Source of the DNA: Pseudomonadota bacterium
GTDB lineage: Bacteria; Pseudomonadota; Gammaproteobacteria; Steroidobacterales; Steroidobacteraceae
Assembly (NCBI GenBank): GCA_023433515.1
Contig: JAEZCN010000146.1
Span: forward strand, 1 to 7,391
Direction: 5' to 3'
Length of the DNA stretch: 7,391 bases
Positions 1 to 6,753 of this stretch are shown in pieces; the first letter of the stretch is position 1; every line of letters starts with the position of its first letter. A program made the translations under genes and the position numbers. A model generated the notes under the pieces. That model was not told the origin of the DNA and did no database searches. It saw only the letters and a program-made list of their open reading frames with translations.

Positions 1-649
1 CGATCTGCGGCGCGGCCGCGAACGCGGCGTTGTAGTCGAGCGAGGCGCCGCCGAACTGCGCGGTGTAGTACACGACGCCCGCGATGCCGAGCACGAAGCC
101 GAAGTCGCCCACGCGATTGACGAGGAACGCCTTCATGTTCGCGAAGATCGCGGTCGGCCGCTTGTACCAGAAGCCGATGAGCAGGTAGCTGACCACGCCC
201 ACCGCTTCCCAGCCGAAGAACAGCTGCATGAAGTTGTTGCTCATGACGAGCATCAGCATCGAGAAGGTGAACAGCGAGATGTAGCTGAAGAAGCGCTGGT
301 AACCGTCGTCGTCGGCCATGTAGCCGATGGTGTAGACGTGCACGCACAGCGACACGAAGGTCACCACGACCATCATCAGCGCGGTGAGCTCATCGACCAG
401 GAAGCCGACTTCCATGCCGACCCCGTCGCTGACCAGCCACTGGTAGACAGGTCCGTTGAACACGGGCGCGTCGTTCGCGAACACCTGCCAGCCGACATAG
501 GCCGAGAGGGCGAACGAGATCGCGACACCCAGGATCGTGACCGAGTGCGATGCGACACGGCCGATGGTGCGGCCGAACAGGCCCGCGACGATCGCCGCGA
601 TCAGCGGCAACAGCGGGATGGCGAGCAGCAGGTTGGGATTCAGGCTCAC
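1..649 (-). CDS. nuoL: NADH-quinone oxidoreductase subunit L (NuoL), N-terminal part; gene runs off the window
   Basis: This is the start of the distal antiporter-like membrane subunit of complex I, one of the proton-translocating subunits of the membrane arm. About 216 codons are present with no stop; full-length family members are usually over 600 residues, so the 3' part lies beyond base 1. I translated it by eye. Hydrophobic segments begin at about residues 5-25 and 36-55. A strong family signature, FGWEAVGVVSYLLIGFWY, lies at about 145-162 and carries the conserved membrane glutamate (E148, matching E144 of E. coli NuoL). NRVGDFGF follows at about 178-185. The start is GTG at 649-647, two bases after the nuoK stop, with GAAGGG six bases upstream. 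The next in-frame ATG would be near residue 79, inside conserved sequence, so GTG is the only sensible start. Identity is certain at family level; NuoM and NuoN are less likely given its position after nuoK and this signature. Confidence 0.96.
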   Translation of the reverse strand, partial: MSLNPNLLLAIPLLPLIAAIVAGLFGRTIGRVASHSVTILGVAISFALSAYVGWQVFANDAPVFNGPVYQWLVSDGVGMEVGFLVDELTALMMVVVTFVSLCVHVYTIGYMADDDGYQRFFSYISLFTFSMLMLVMSNNFMQLFFGWEAVGVVSYLLIGFWYKRPTAIFANMKAFLVNRVGDFGFVLGIAGVVYYTAQFGGASLDYNAAFAAAPQI

Positions 650-651
650 GC

Positions 652-957
652 TCAACCCTTCAAGGTGCTTACGTCTTCGACGTTGATGGTGCGCCGCTCG
701 CGGAACAGCACGACGAGAATCGCCAGACCGATCGCCGACTCGGCCGCCGCGACGGTCAGCACGAAGAACACGAAGATCTGTCCGTTGATGTCGTCGAGAA
801 AGCGCGAGAACGCGACGAAATTGAAGTTCACGGCGAGCAGCAGCAGCTCGACGCACATCAACAGCAGGATCAGGTTCTTGCGGTTGATGAACATGCCCGC
901 CACCGAGATTGCGAACAACACGCCGGACAGGGTCAGCAGCCAGTTGAGCTCGATCAT
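652..957 (-). CDS. nuoK: NADH-quinone oxidoreductase subunit K (NuoK)
   Basis: This is a small three-helix membrane subunit of the complex I proton-pumping arm, homologous to mitochondrial ND4L and to MnhC/MrpC of antiporters. The product is 101 residues, a typical family length. Three hydrophobic segments are visible at about 4-23, 28-50 and 61-84. Two buried glutamates, E37 in the second helix (motif LLMCVELLLLAVN) and E73 in the third (AAAESAIGLAI), match the two functionally important glutamates known in E. coli NuoK (E36 and E72). The start ATG at 957-955 overlaps the nuoJ stop in an ATGA junction. GGAGAAGG just upstream serves as ribosome binding site, and upstream extension in this frame would only read out of frame through nuoJ. 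The stop TGA is two bases from the nuoL GTG. Confidence 0.98.
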   Translation of the reverse strand: MIELNWLLTLSGVLFAISVAGMFINRKNLILLLMCVELLLLAVNFNFVAFSRFLDDINGQIFVFFVLTVAAAESAIGLAILVVLFRERRTINVEDVSTLKG

Positions 958-1595
958 GGCGCCTTCTCCGGGGCGGATTCGGCGGGCGGCGCGGACGCGG
1001 CCGGCTTCTCCGCGGGCACCGACACGATGCGCACGCGATCCTCGCGCCGAACCGCGACTTGCTTCGCGATGTCCTGCTGCTTCAAGCCGGGACGCTTGCG
1101 CATCGTCAGCGAAATCGCCGCGACGATGGCGAGCAGCAGCAACACGGCCGCGAGCTCGAACGCGTACACGTGGTCGGTGTAGAGCACCTTGCCGAGCTCG
1201 GCCGTGTTGCTGTGGTCGGCCGGTACCGGCACGGGACCGCCGGAATCGACGCCCAGGCTCTTCGCCCATACGACGCTCACGATCTCGAACACGACCACGC
1301 CCGCCACGATGCCGCCGAACAGCGCATAACGCGTGACGCGCGCGCGCACTTCCTCGATGTTGATGTCGAGCATCATCACGACGAACAGGAACAGCACCAT
1401 GACGGCGCCGACGTAGACGAGTATCAGCACGATGGCGAGGAACTCGGCTTCGATGAGCAGCCAGATGGACGCGCTCGTGAAGAAACACGACACCAGCAGC
1501 AACGCCGAGTGGACGGGGTTGCGCACCATGATCATGGCGAGCGCCGCGGCCACGAGGATCGCAGCGAAGACCCAGAAGAGGATTTCTACCAGCAA
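954..1595 (-). CDS. nuoJ: NADH-quinone oxidoreductase subunit J (NuoJ), TTG start
   Basis: This is a membrane subunit of complex I, homologous to mitochondrial ND6, which sits between NuoH/NuoA and NuoK and helps couple quinone chemistry to proton movement. The product is 213 residues, with hydrophobic segments at about 3-22, 30-47, 53-75, 89-110 and 145-165. The third contains the conserved VYVGAVMVLFLFVVMML stretch, including Y61, where the family's functionally important pi-bulge helix lies. The first two helices carry the RNPVHSALLLV and EAEFLAI family motifs. The start is TTG at 1595-1593, preceded by AAGGGAG at seven bases; no ATG exists at the right place, and family N-termini begin at this point. 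The C-terminus after about residue 170 is a basic stretch followed by an Ala/Pro/Glu-rich tail, making the protein some 30 residues longer than E. coli NuoJ. The stop overlaps nuoK by four bases. Confidence 0.97.
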   Translation of the reverse strand: MLVEILFWVFAAILVAAALAMIMVRNPVHSALLLVSCFFTSASIWLLIEAEFLAIVLILVYVGAVMVLFLFVVMMLDINIEEVRARVTRYALFGGIVAGVVVFEIVSVVWAKSLGVDSGGPVPVPADHSNTAELGKVLYTDHVYAFELAAVLLLLAIVAAISLTMRKRPGLKQQDIAKQVAVRREDRVRIVSVPAEKPAASAPPAESAPEKAP

Positions 1596-1602
1596 GCCCA
1601 GG

Positions 1603-1609
1603 CTCCCTT
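1603..1609 (-). promoter_or_regulatory. Ribosome binding site of nuoJ
   Basis: The motif AAGGGAG lies seven bases before the TTG at 1595-1593, in the 20-base gap after the nuoI stop. It is a good Shine-Dalgarno match at normal spacing and is the main support for a TTG start, since no ATG or GTG start is available near the conserved N-terminus. An in-frame CTG lies two codons upstream (1601-1599), too close to the motif to be used. Confidence 0.75.
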
Positions 1610-1615
1610 GTTCTC

Positions 1616-2095
1616 TCAGCGATACGACGCGTCAGCGGCCTTGTCGGCGCTGATCAGGGCGTCATAACGCTCGCCCACCGCGAGCAGTTTGTCCTTCGAC
1701 ATGATGTTCTCGCCGCGATGCTCCATGTGGTACTCGTGGATGCGGGTCTCGACGATGGCATCGACCGGGCACGCCTCTTCGCAGAAGCCGCAGTAAATGC
1801 ACTTGAACAGGTCGATGTCGTATCGCGTCGTGCGACGCGTGCCGTCGTTGGCCACGTCCGACTCGATCGTGATCGCGAGCGCCGGGCACACCGCCTCGCA
1901 GAGCTTGCAGGCGATGCAGCGCTCTTCGCCGTTCGGATAACGGCGCAACGCGTGCAGGCCGCGGAAGCGCGGCGACTGCGGCGTTTTCTCTTCCGGGTAG
2001 TTCACGGTGAACTTCGGGGTGACGAACTTCCGGATCGTCACGCTCATGCCCTTGAGCAGTTCCCACAGGGCGAATGTCTTGATGATGCTGCGCAT
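1616..2095 (-). CDS. nuoI: NADH-quinone oxidoreductase subunit I (NuoI), 2x[4Fe-4S] protein
   Basis: This is the peripheral-arm ferredoxin-like subunit that carries clusters N6a and N6b and passes electrons from NuoG towards NuoB and quinone. The product is 159 residues, a usual length. Two classic 8Fe ferredoxin motifs are visible: CIACKLCEAVCP (C60, C63, C66, C70) and CIYCGFCEEACP (C99, C102, C105, C109). In this fold the fourth cysteine of each motif ligates the other cluster. The N-terminal ~25 residues are amphipathic and probably lie along the membrane, as in other NuoI proteins. The stretch RFRGLHALRRYPNGEERC before the first motif is strongly conserved in proteobacteria and mitochondria (TYKY/NDUFS8). 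The ATG at 2095-2093 starts two bases after the nuoH stop. The clearest GGAGG is about 14 bases upstream, so initiation may rely on coupling to nuoH termination. Confidence 0.98.
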   Translation of the reverse strand: MRSIIKTFALWELLKGMSVTIRKFVTPKFTVNYPEEKTPQSPRFRGLHALRRYPNGEERCIACKLCEAVCPALAITIESDVANDGTRRTTRYDIDLFKCIYCGFCEEACPVDAIVETRIHEYHMEHRGENIMSKDKLLAVGERYDALISADKAADASYR

Positions 2096-2097
2096 GA

Positions 2098-3195
2098 TTA
2101 GCTCACTACCCTCCAGGGTCCGACCTTCAGGTACGCCATCACGCCTTCAACCGCGATCCAGACGATGGTCACCGGAATCAGGATCTTCCAGCCGAGACGC
2201 ATGATCTGGTCGTACCGGTAGCGCGGAAACGTGGCCCGGAACCAGAGGAACATGAAAAGGAAAATGAATAGTTTGAGGAACAGCCAGTGGAAGCCGTCCC
2301 CGATCGCCCAACCGACCAGAGGCACGGAACGGATCGCGGCGTCGGCCGCCACATAACCATCGAACGGGCTCAACCAGCCGCCCATGAAGAAGACCGCGGT
2401 CAGCGCCGAGATCAGGATCATGTTCGCGTATTCGGCGAGGAAAAACAGCGCGAACGCGATGCCCGAATACTCGACGTGGAAGCCCGCGACGATTTCGGAC
2501 TCGCCTTCGGCCACGTCGAACGGCGCGCGGTTCGTCTCCGCCACGCCCGAGATGAAATAGACCACGAACAGCGGGAACAGCCAGAACCAGTTCCAGGCCA
2601 GGAAGCCGCCCTGCTGCCCGCGCACGATGTCGCCGAGGTTCAAACTACCCGCCGCCATGACCACGCCGACCAGCGCGAAACCCATCGCGATTTCGTAAGC
2701 GACGATCTGTGCGGCCGAGCGCATCGCACCGAGGAACGCGTACTTCGAGTTCGACGCCCAGCCGGCGAGAATCACGCCGTACACGCCCACCGAGGTGAGC
2801 GCGAGCACGTAGAGCAGTCCGGCGTTGACGTCGGCGATGACCAGGTTCGGGTCGAGAGGGATCACGGCCCAGATCGCGAACGCGGGGACCAGCGTGATGA
2901 TCGGCGCGATCCGGAACAGCACCTTGTTGGACTGCGACGGAATGACGACTTCCTTGATCAGCAGTTTGATGACGTCCGCGAAGGGCTGAAATATGCCCGG
3001 AACGAGCCCGAAGATGCTGCCTACCCGGTTGGGTCCCTTGCGCAGCTGCATCCAGCCGATGACCTTGCGTTCCCACAACGTGGTGAACGCCACCGAGAGG
3101 ATCAGTGCAACGGTCACGCCGATGATCCAGAACGTCGACTGGAGCGCGGGGTGCCACGACGGGTAGCGGATGAGTTCGCTGATCCACGTAATCAC
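2098..3195 (-). CDS. nuoH: NADH-quinone oxidoreductase subunit H (NuoH), GTG start
   Basis: This is the multi-helix membrane subunit (homologue of mitochondrial ND1) that forms much of the quinone-binding chamber and joins the peripheral arm to the membrane arm. The product is 365 residues, about 40 longer than the E. coli protein. Family motifs are clear: WERKVIGWMQLRKGPNRVG at about 41-59 and AETNRAPFDVAEGESEIVAG at 219-238, the acidic loop facing the quinone pocket. FHVEYSG and FFLAEYANM follow, and the C-terminal FRATFPRYRYDQIMRLGWK lies at about 319-337. At least eight hydrophobic segments are visible. The start is GTG at 3195-3193, overlapping the nuoG TGA in a GTGA junction, with GGAGG nine bases upstream inside the end of nuoG. 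The next ATG would be near residue 49, within conserved sequence, so it cannot be the start. The stop is TAA. Confidence 0.98.
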   Translation of the reverse strand: MITWISELIRYPSWHPALQSTFWIIGVTVALILSVAFTTLWERKVIGWMQLRKGPNRVGSIFGLVPGIFQPFADVIKLLIKEVVIPSQSNKVLFRIAPIITLVPAFAIWAVIPLDPNLVIADVNAGLLYVLALTSVGVYGVILAGWASNSKYAFLGAMRSAAQIVAYEIAMGFALVGVVMAAGSLNLGDIVRGQQGGFLAWNWFWLFPLFVVYFISGVAETNRAPFDVAEGESEIVAGFHVEYSGIAFALFFLAEYANMILISALTAVFFMGGWLSPFDGYVAADAAIRSVPLVGWAIGDGFHWLFLKLFIFLFMFLWFRATFPRYRYDQIMRLGWKILIPVTIVWIAVEGVMAYLKVGPWRVVS

Positions 3196-5423
3196 GCGCC
3201 CTGCCCTCCGTACACTTCGGCCGCCTTCTTGCCTTGCTTCGTCCGCTGCAGCGACGGCGAGCGGCGCAGGACCGCGTCGATCGAGTACATCGGCACGTCC
3301 ACGACGCTGGCGTCGGAGCTTCCGGCCTTCACTTCATGCGTACCCCGGTACGAGGTCGTGGCGACGTCGCCGCAGCGCGCGCGCAGTTCCTCGCGCACCT
3401 CTTCCGACGACTGGTAGTCGAAGTTCGCGACGCCGGCGAGATTGCCGAGCACGCGCAGCACCTTCCAGCCGGGACGCGCCTCGCCGAGCGGCCTGGCCGC
3501 GCCTGCGAAGCTCTGCCAGACGCCCTCGAAGTTCACGTACGTGCCCGAGGACTCGGCGAACGTCGAGATCGGCAGCAACACGTGCGCGACCGACTTCAAT
3601 TGCTCGTCGGCGTACGGCGTGGCCGCGACGACGAAACCCGCACCGCCCAGCGCCTTCACGGCCTGGGCGCCCAGTCCATCGGCCCAAGGCTCCGTGCCGC
3701 CGAACAACAGGTAGACCTTTTGCGACTGCGCGAGCATCTCGCGCGCGTTCTTGCCCACGCTGGCGGACTTGCCGCCCGCCTCGCGATGCGGCACCGCGCC
3801 GGCGAGATACGCACCCGCGGCATTGCCACCTTCGGCGAGCACGCCGAGCGTCGCGCCCGTGGCCGCGGCAAGCCCCGCCGCGAGGGCACGCAGATCCGCA
3901 TACGAGGGATGGCGCAGCGCCAGGGCTCCCAGCCAGATCGCCCGCTTCTGCCCGGTCTTGAGCGCCGCGGCGATCGAGCGATGGCCCACGTTCGGCTGCG
4001 CACCTGCAACCAGGCCCGCGAGATGCGCAGGCGCGGCCGCGCCGTCCAGGCAGGCCGAGTAGATAGCCGCCAGATCCGCGACCTGCTTCGAAGGCGCGGA
4101 CTCGAGATGACCGGCAACCGGGAACAGGTACTCGAAGCGCGCCGGATTGACGAACGCGATCTTCGCGCCGCGCTTCGCGGCCTTGCGAACGCGGTTCGCG
4201 AGCACCGGCACCTCGCGGCGCAGGTTGCTGCCCACGACGAGCAGCGCGTCGAGCTGGTCGATGTCAGCGATGGCGAGGCCACCGAGGCCCGGCGCCGCCG
4301 GATCGGCCGCCTGATCGCGGAAGTCCGCCTGGCGCAGGCGATGATCGATGTTGTTCGAACCGAGCGCGCGCGTGAGCTTGCCCAGAAGATAAAGCTCCTC
4401 GACCGTCGACGAGCTGCTCGCGAGCGTCGCGAGATCCGCGCCGGCGGCCTTGAGCCCCTTCGCGGCGGTCTCGAGCGCGACTTCCCAGGTCACCTTCTTC
4501 CATTCGGCGCTATTGCCCTCTCCCTGGCGCACCATCGGCGCGTCGAGGCGATCGGCGCTGTAAAGGCCTTCGTAGCTGAAGCGATCGCGGTCGGCGATCC
4601 AGGTTTCGTTGATCGCCTCGTTCGTGCGCGGCACGACGCGCATGAGCCTGCCGCGCAGCACGTGGGCGAACAGGTTCGTACCCGTGCCGTCGTGTGGCGA
4701 GATCAGCGGGTGCTGGGTCATTTCCCAGGAGCGCGCGCGATATCGGAACGGCTTCGAATTGAGCGCGCCCACCGGGCACAGGTCGATGATGTTGCCGGAC
4801 AACTCGTGGTCGACGGCGCGTTCGACGTACGTGCCGATCTCCATCTGCTCGCCGCGACCCGTCGTGCCGAGCTCCTGGATGCCGGCGATGTCCTGGCCGA
4901 AGCGCACGCAGCGCGTGCAGTGGATGCAACGCGTCATGTCGGTGGACACGAGCGGACCGATGTTCTTGTCCTTCACGACACGCTTGCGCTCGTTGAAGCG
5001 CGCCGCGTCGCGGCCGAAACCCATCGCGAGATCCTGCAGCTCGCACTCGCCGCCCTGGTCGCAGATCGGGCAGTCGAGCGGATGGTTGATGAGCAGGAAC
5101 TCCATCGTCGCCTTCTGCGCGCCGATGGCCTTCGGGCTCTTCGTGAAGATCTTCATGCCCTCGGCAATGGGCGTGGCGCAGGCCGGCAGCGGCTTCGGCG
5201 CCTTCTCCACTTCCACGAGGCACATGCGGCAGTTGGCCGCGATGGGTAGTTTGTCGTGGTAGCAGAAGCGCGGCACGTACGCGTTCTCGGCGTCCGTGAC
5301 GTGGATGATCATCTGGCCTTTCTTGCCCTTGGCGGGCTTGCCGTCGACTTCGACGTTGACGACGTCGGACGGCGGAGCGGCCGGAGGCGGCGGCGGAGCG
5401 GCCTTGTCGGCGGGCGTGCTCAT
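3192..5423 (-). CDS. nuoG: NADH-quinone oxidoreductase subunit G (NuoG), short form without N7 cluster
   Basis: This is the large iron-sulfur subunit of the NADH-oxidising module; it receives electrons from NuoF and hands them to NuoI. I place the start at the ATG at 5423-5421, giving 743 residues. It overlaps the nuoF stop (ATGA) and has GGAGG five bases upstream. An in-frame ATG 33 codons earlier would only add sequence read out of frame through nuoF. Residues 1-20 are Ala/Pro-rich. The ferredoxin domain has the [2Fe-2S] ligands C54, C65, C68 and C82; then come the His-Cys motif HPLDCPICDQGGEC (H114, C118, C121, C127) for N5 and RCIHCTRC (C166, C169, C172) with C216 for N4. A molybdopterin-oxidoreductase-like domain follows from about 225, presumably without cofactor as in other NuoG. 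No cysteines occupy the N7 site found in E. coli and Thermus. The length resembles mitochondrial NDUFS1 rather than the ~908-residue E. coli form. Confidence 0.98.
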   Translation of the reverse strand: MSTPADKAAPPPPPAAPPSDVVNVEVDGKPAKGKKGQMIIHVTDAENAYVPRFCYHDKLPIAANCRMCLVEVEKAPKPLPACATPIAEGMKIFTKSPKAIGAQKATMEFLLINHPLDCPICDQGGECELQDLAMGFGRDAARFNERKRVVKDKNIGPLVSTDMTRCIHCTRCVRFGQDIAGIQELGTTGRGEQMEIGTYVERAVDHELSGNIIDLCPVGALNSKPFRYRARSWEMTQHPLISPHDGTGTNLFAHVLRGRLMRVVPRTNEAINETWIADRDRFSYEGLYSADRLDAPMVRQGEGNSAEWKKVTWEVALETAAKGLKAAGADLATLASSSSTVEELYLLGKLTRALGSNNIDHRLRQADFRDQAADPAAPGLGGLAIADIDQLDALLVVGSNLRREVPVLANRVRKAAKRGAKIAFVNPARFEYLFPVAGHLESAPSKQVADLAAIYSACLDGAAAPAHLAGLVAGAQPNVGHRSIAAALKTGQKRAIWLGALALRHPSYADLRALAAGLAAATGATLGVLAEGGNAAGAYLAGAVPHREAGGKSASVGKNAREMLAQSQKVYLLFGGTEPWADGLGAQAVKALGGAGFVVAATPYADEQLKSVAHVLLPISTFAESSGTYVNFEGVWQSFAGAARPLGEARPGWKVLRVLGNLAGVANFDYQSSEEVREELRARCGDVATTSYRGTHEVKAGSSDASVVDVPMYSIDAVLRRSPSLQRTKQGKKAAEVYGGQGA

Positions 5424-6742
5424 GCCGCCCTCCGGAGCTGGTCGACAATACTGCGGCCGCCGTTGTCGATCATGTACTCGAACTCGTGGCGGAAGTGCTT
5501 GATGAAGCTCTGCACGGGCCACGCGGCCGCGTCACCGAGTGCGCAGATCGTGTGGCCTTCGATGCGGCCCGCGACGTCGACCAGCAATTGCAGATCGCCC
5601 TTGTTGCCCTGCCCCGCCATGATCCGGCGGATCACGCGGTTCATCCAGCCGGTGCCTTCACGGCACGGCGTGCACTGGCCGCAGGACTCGCTCTGGTAGA
5701 AGCGCGACAGGCGCTCGAGCACCTTCACCATGCAGGTGGTCTCGTCCATCACGATGACCGCGGCCGAACCCACCGAAGAGCCCGCGGCCTTCAGCGAGTC
5801 GTAATCCATGTTCGCCGCCATGATCTTGTCGGCCGGGAGCACGTACACGGACGAACCGCCGGGAATGACGGCCTTCAATTTGCGACCGCCCTTCATGCCA
5901 CCCGCGATCTCGAGCAGGTCCGCGAACGGAATGCCCAGGGGCAGCTCGTAGTTGCCGGGTTTTTCGACGTGGCCGGAGACCGAGAAGATCACCGTGCCGC
6001 CCGCGTTCGCGACGCCGAGCTTGGCGAACCACTCCGGACCCTTGCGCAGGATCGTCGGCACCGACGCGTAACTCTGCGTGTTGTTGATGGTCGTCGGCGC
6101 GCCGTACAGGCCGTAAGCGGCCGGGAACGGCGGCTTGAAACGCGGCTTGCCCTGCTTGCCCTCGAGCGAGTCGAGCAGCGCGGTTTCCTCGCCGCAGATG
6201 TAGGCGCCGGCGCCCACCGCGGTGAAGAGGTCGAAGTCGATGCCGGAGCCGAGGATGTTCTTGCCTAACAACCCTGCCTCGTAGGCTTCCTTGACCGCCG
6301 CCTCGAAGCGCGGCACGGGCTCACCGAGGAACTCGCCGCGGATGTAGTTGTAGCCCACCGTGGCGTTCATGCAGAAACCGCCGATGGCCATGCCTTCGAT
6401 CAGCGAATGCGGGTTGTAGCGCAGGATGTCGCGGTCGTGGCAGGTGCCGGGCTCGGACTCGTCCGAATTGCACACGGCATATTTCTGCATCGGCGCATTG
6501 CGCGGCATGAAACTCCACTTCGTGCCGGTGGGAAAACCCGCGCCGCCGCGGCCGCGCAGGCCCGAGGCCTTGACCAGCTCGAGCACGCTCTCGCGCGTCG
6601 GCTTCTCGGCGAGGATCTTCTTCCACGCATCGTAGCCGCCGGCCTTCAGATAGTTCTCGAGCTTCCAGGACTCGGGGAACTTCAACGGCTCGAACACCGT
6701 GAGGTTCATGCGGTCCTTCCACTTTTCCAGTGCGCCTGCCAT
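5420..6742 (-). CDS. nuoF: NADH-quinone oxidoreductase subunit F (NuoF), NADH- and FMN-binding
   Basis: This is the flavoprotein subunit where NADH is oxidised; it holds FMN and the [4Fe-4S] cluster N3 and forms the entry module with NuoE and NuoG. The product is 440 residues from the first ATG. A glycine-rich FMN/NADH-site motif, GLRGRGGAGFPTGTKW, lies at 61-76 and CNSDESEPGT at 91-100. A second glycine-rich nucleotide-site stretch, VGAGAYICGEETALLDSLEG, lies at 176-195. The SLBB-like region follows at about 250-335, then the cluster motif ESCGQCTPCREGTGW with C354, C357, C360 and the fourth ligand C400. The gene lies 11 bases after nuoE, and its stop overlaps nuoG by four bases. The ATG at 6742-6740 is directly preceded by an in-frame TAG, so it is the most upstream possible start. 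A second ATG at 6709-6707, giving 429 residues, has GGAAGGA four bases upstream and is a real alternative. Confidence 0.98.
   Translation of the reverse strand: MAGALEKWKDRMNLTVFEPLKFPESWKLENYLKAGGYDAWKKILAEKPTRESVLELVKASGLRGRGGAGFPTGTKWSFMPRNAPMQKYAVCNSDESEPGTCHDRDILRYNPHSLIEGMAIGGFCMNATVGYNYIRGEFLGEPVPRFEAAVKEAYEAGLLGKNILGSGIDFDLFTAVGAGAYICGEETALLDSLEGKQGKPRFKPPFPAAYGLYGAPTTINNTQSYASVPTILRKGPEWFAKLGVANAGGTVIFSVSGHVEKPGNYELPLGIPFADLLEIAGGMKGGRKLKAVIPGGSSVYVLPADKIMAANMDYDSLKAAGSSVGSAAVIVMDETTCMVKVLERLSRFYQSESCGQCTPCREGTGWMNRVIRRIMAGQGNKGDLQLLVDVAGRIEGHTICALGDAAAWPVQSFIKHFRHEFEYMIDNGGRSIVDQLRRAA
5429..5433 (-). promoter_or_regulatory. Ribosome binding site deciding the nuoG start
   Basis: GGAGG lies five bases before the ATG at 5423-5421, inside the last codons of nuoF. 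Together with the ATGA overlap and the family N-terminus (ferredoxin fold beginning around DVVNVEVDGK), it argues for this ATG rather than the in-frame ATG at 5522-5520, whose extension is only antisense-free read-through of nuoF in another frame. Confidence 0.75.
6714..6720 (-). promoter_or_regulatory. Candidate internal ribosome binding site in nuoF
   Basis: GGAAGGA lies four bases before the second in-frame ATG of nuoF (6709-6707, Met12). It is a stronger Shine-Dalgarno match than the AGGGA before the first ATG, though slightly close. The residues between the two ATGs (MAGALEKWKDR) are outside the conserved family core, so either start would give a complete protein. Sequence alone does not decide it. 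Confidence 0.4.
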
Positions 6743-6753
6743 CTAGCTAGTCC

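Noticed and set aside
338..1336. A 332-codon plus-strand open frame opposite nuoL, nuoK and nuoJ
   Set aside because: It is low-complexity in composition (Arg/His/Asp-rich), spans three real genes on the other strand and shows no family motif. It is a shadow.
958..1488. Upstream extension of the nuoK frame to an ATG inside nuoJ
   Set aside because: The extra residues are Arg-rich out-of-frame nuoJ sequence. The 101-residue product from 957 matches NuoK exactly in length and motifs.
1596..1615. The 20-base nuoI-nuoJ gap as a possible promoter or terminator
   Set aside because: It is too short, has no inverted repeat or T-run, and is accounted for by the nuoJ ribosome binding site.
2287..3417. 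A 376-codon plus-strand open frame opposite nuoH and the end of nuoG
   Set aside because: It is rich in Arg, Asp and Glu without hydrophobic pattern or motif. It is the complement of conserved nuoH sequence.
3234..5249. A 671-codon open frame on the plus strand, antisense to nuoG
   Set aside because: Its translation is rich in Arg, Ala, Glu and His with no recognisable domain. It lies entirely opposite a well-supported gene. Long antisense frames are expected in GC-rich DNA with biased third codon positions.
5424..5522. 33-codon upstream extension of nuoG to an earlier in-frame ATG
   Set aside because: The region is the coding end of nuoF in another frame, and the added residues do not resemble any NuoG. 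The ATG at 5423 has GGAGG and the typical ATGA overlap.
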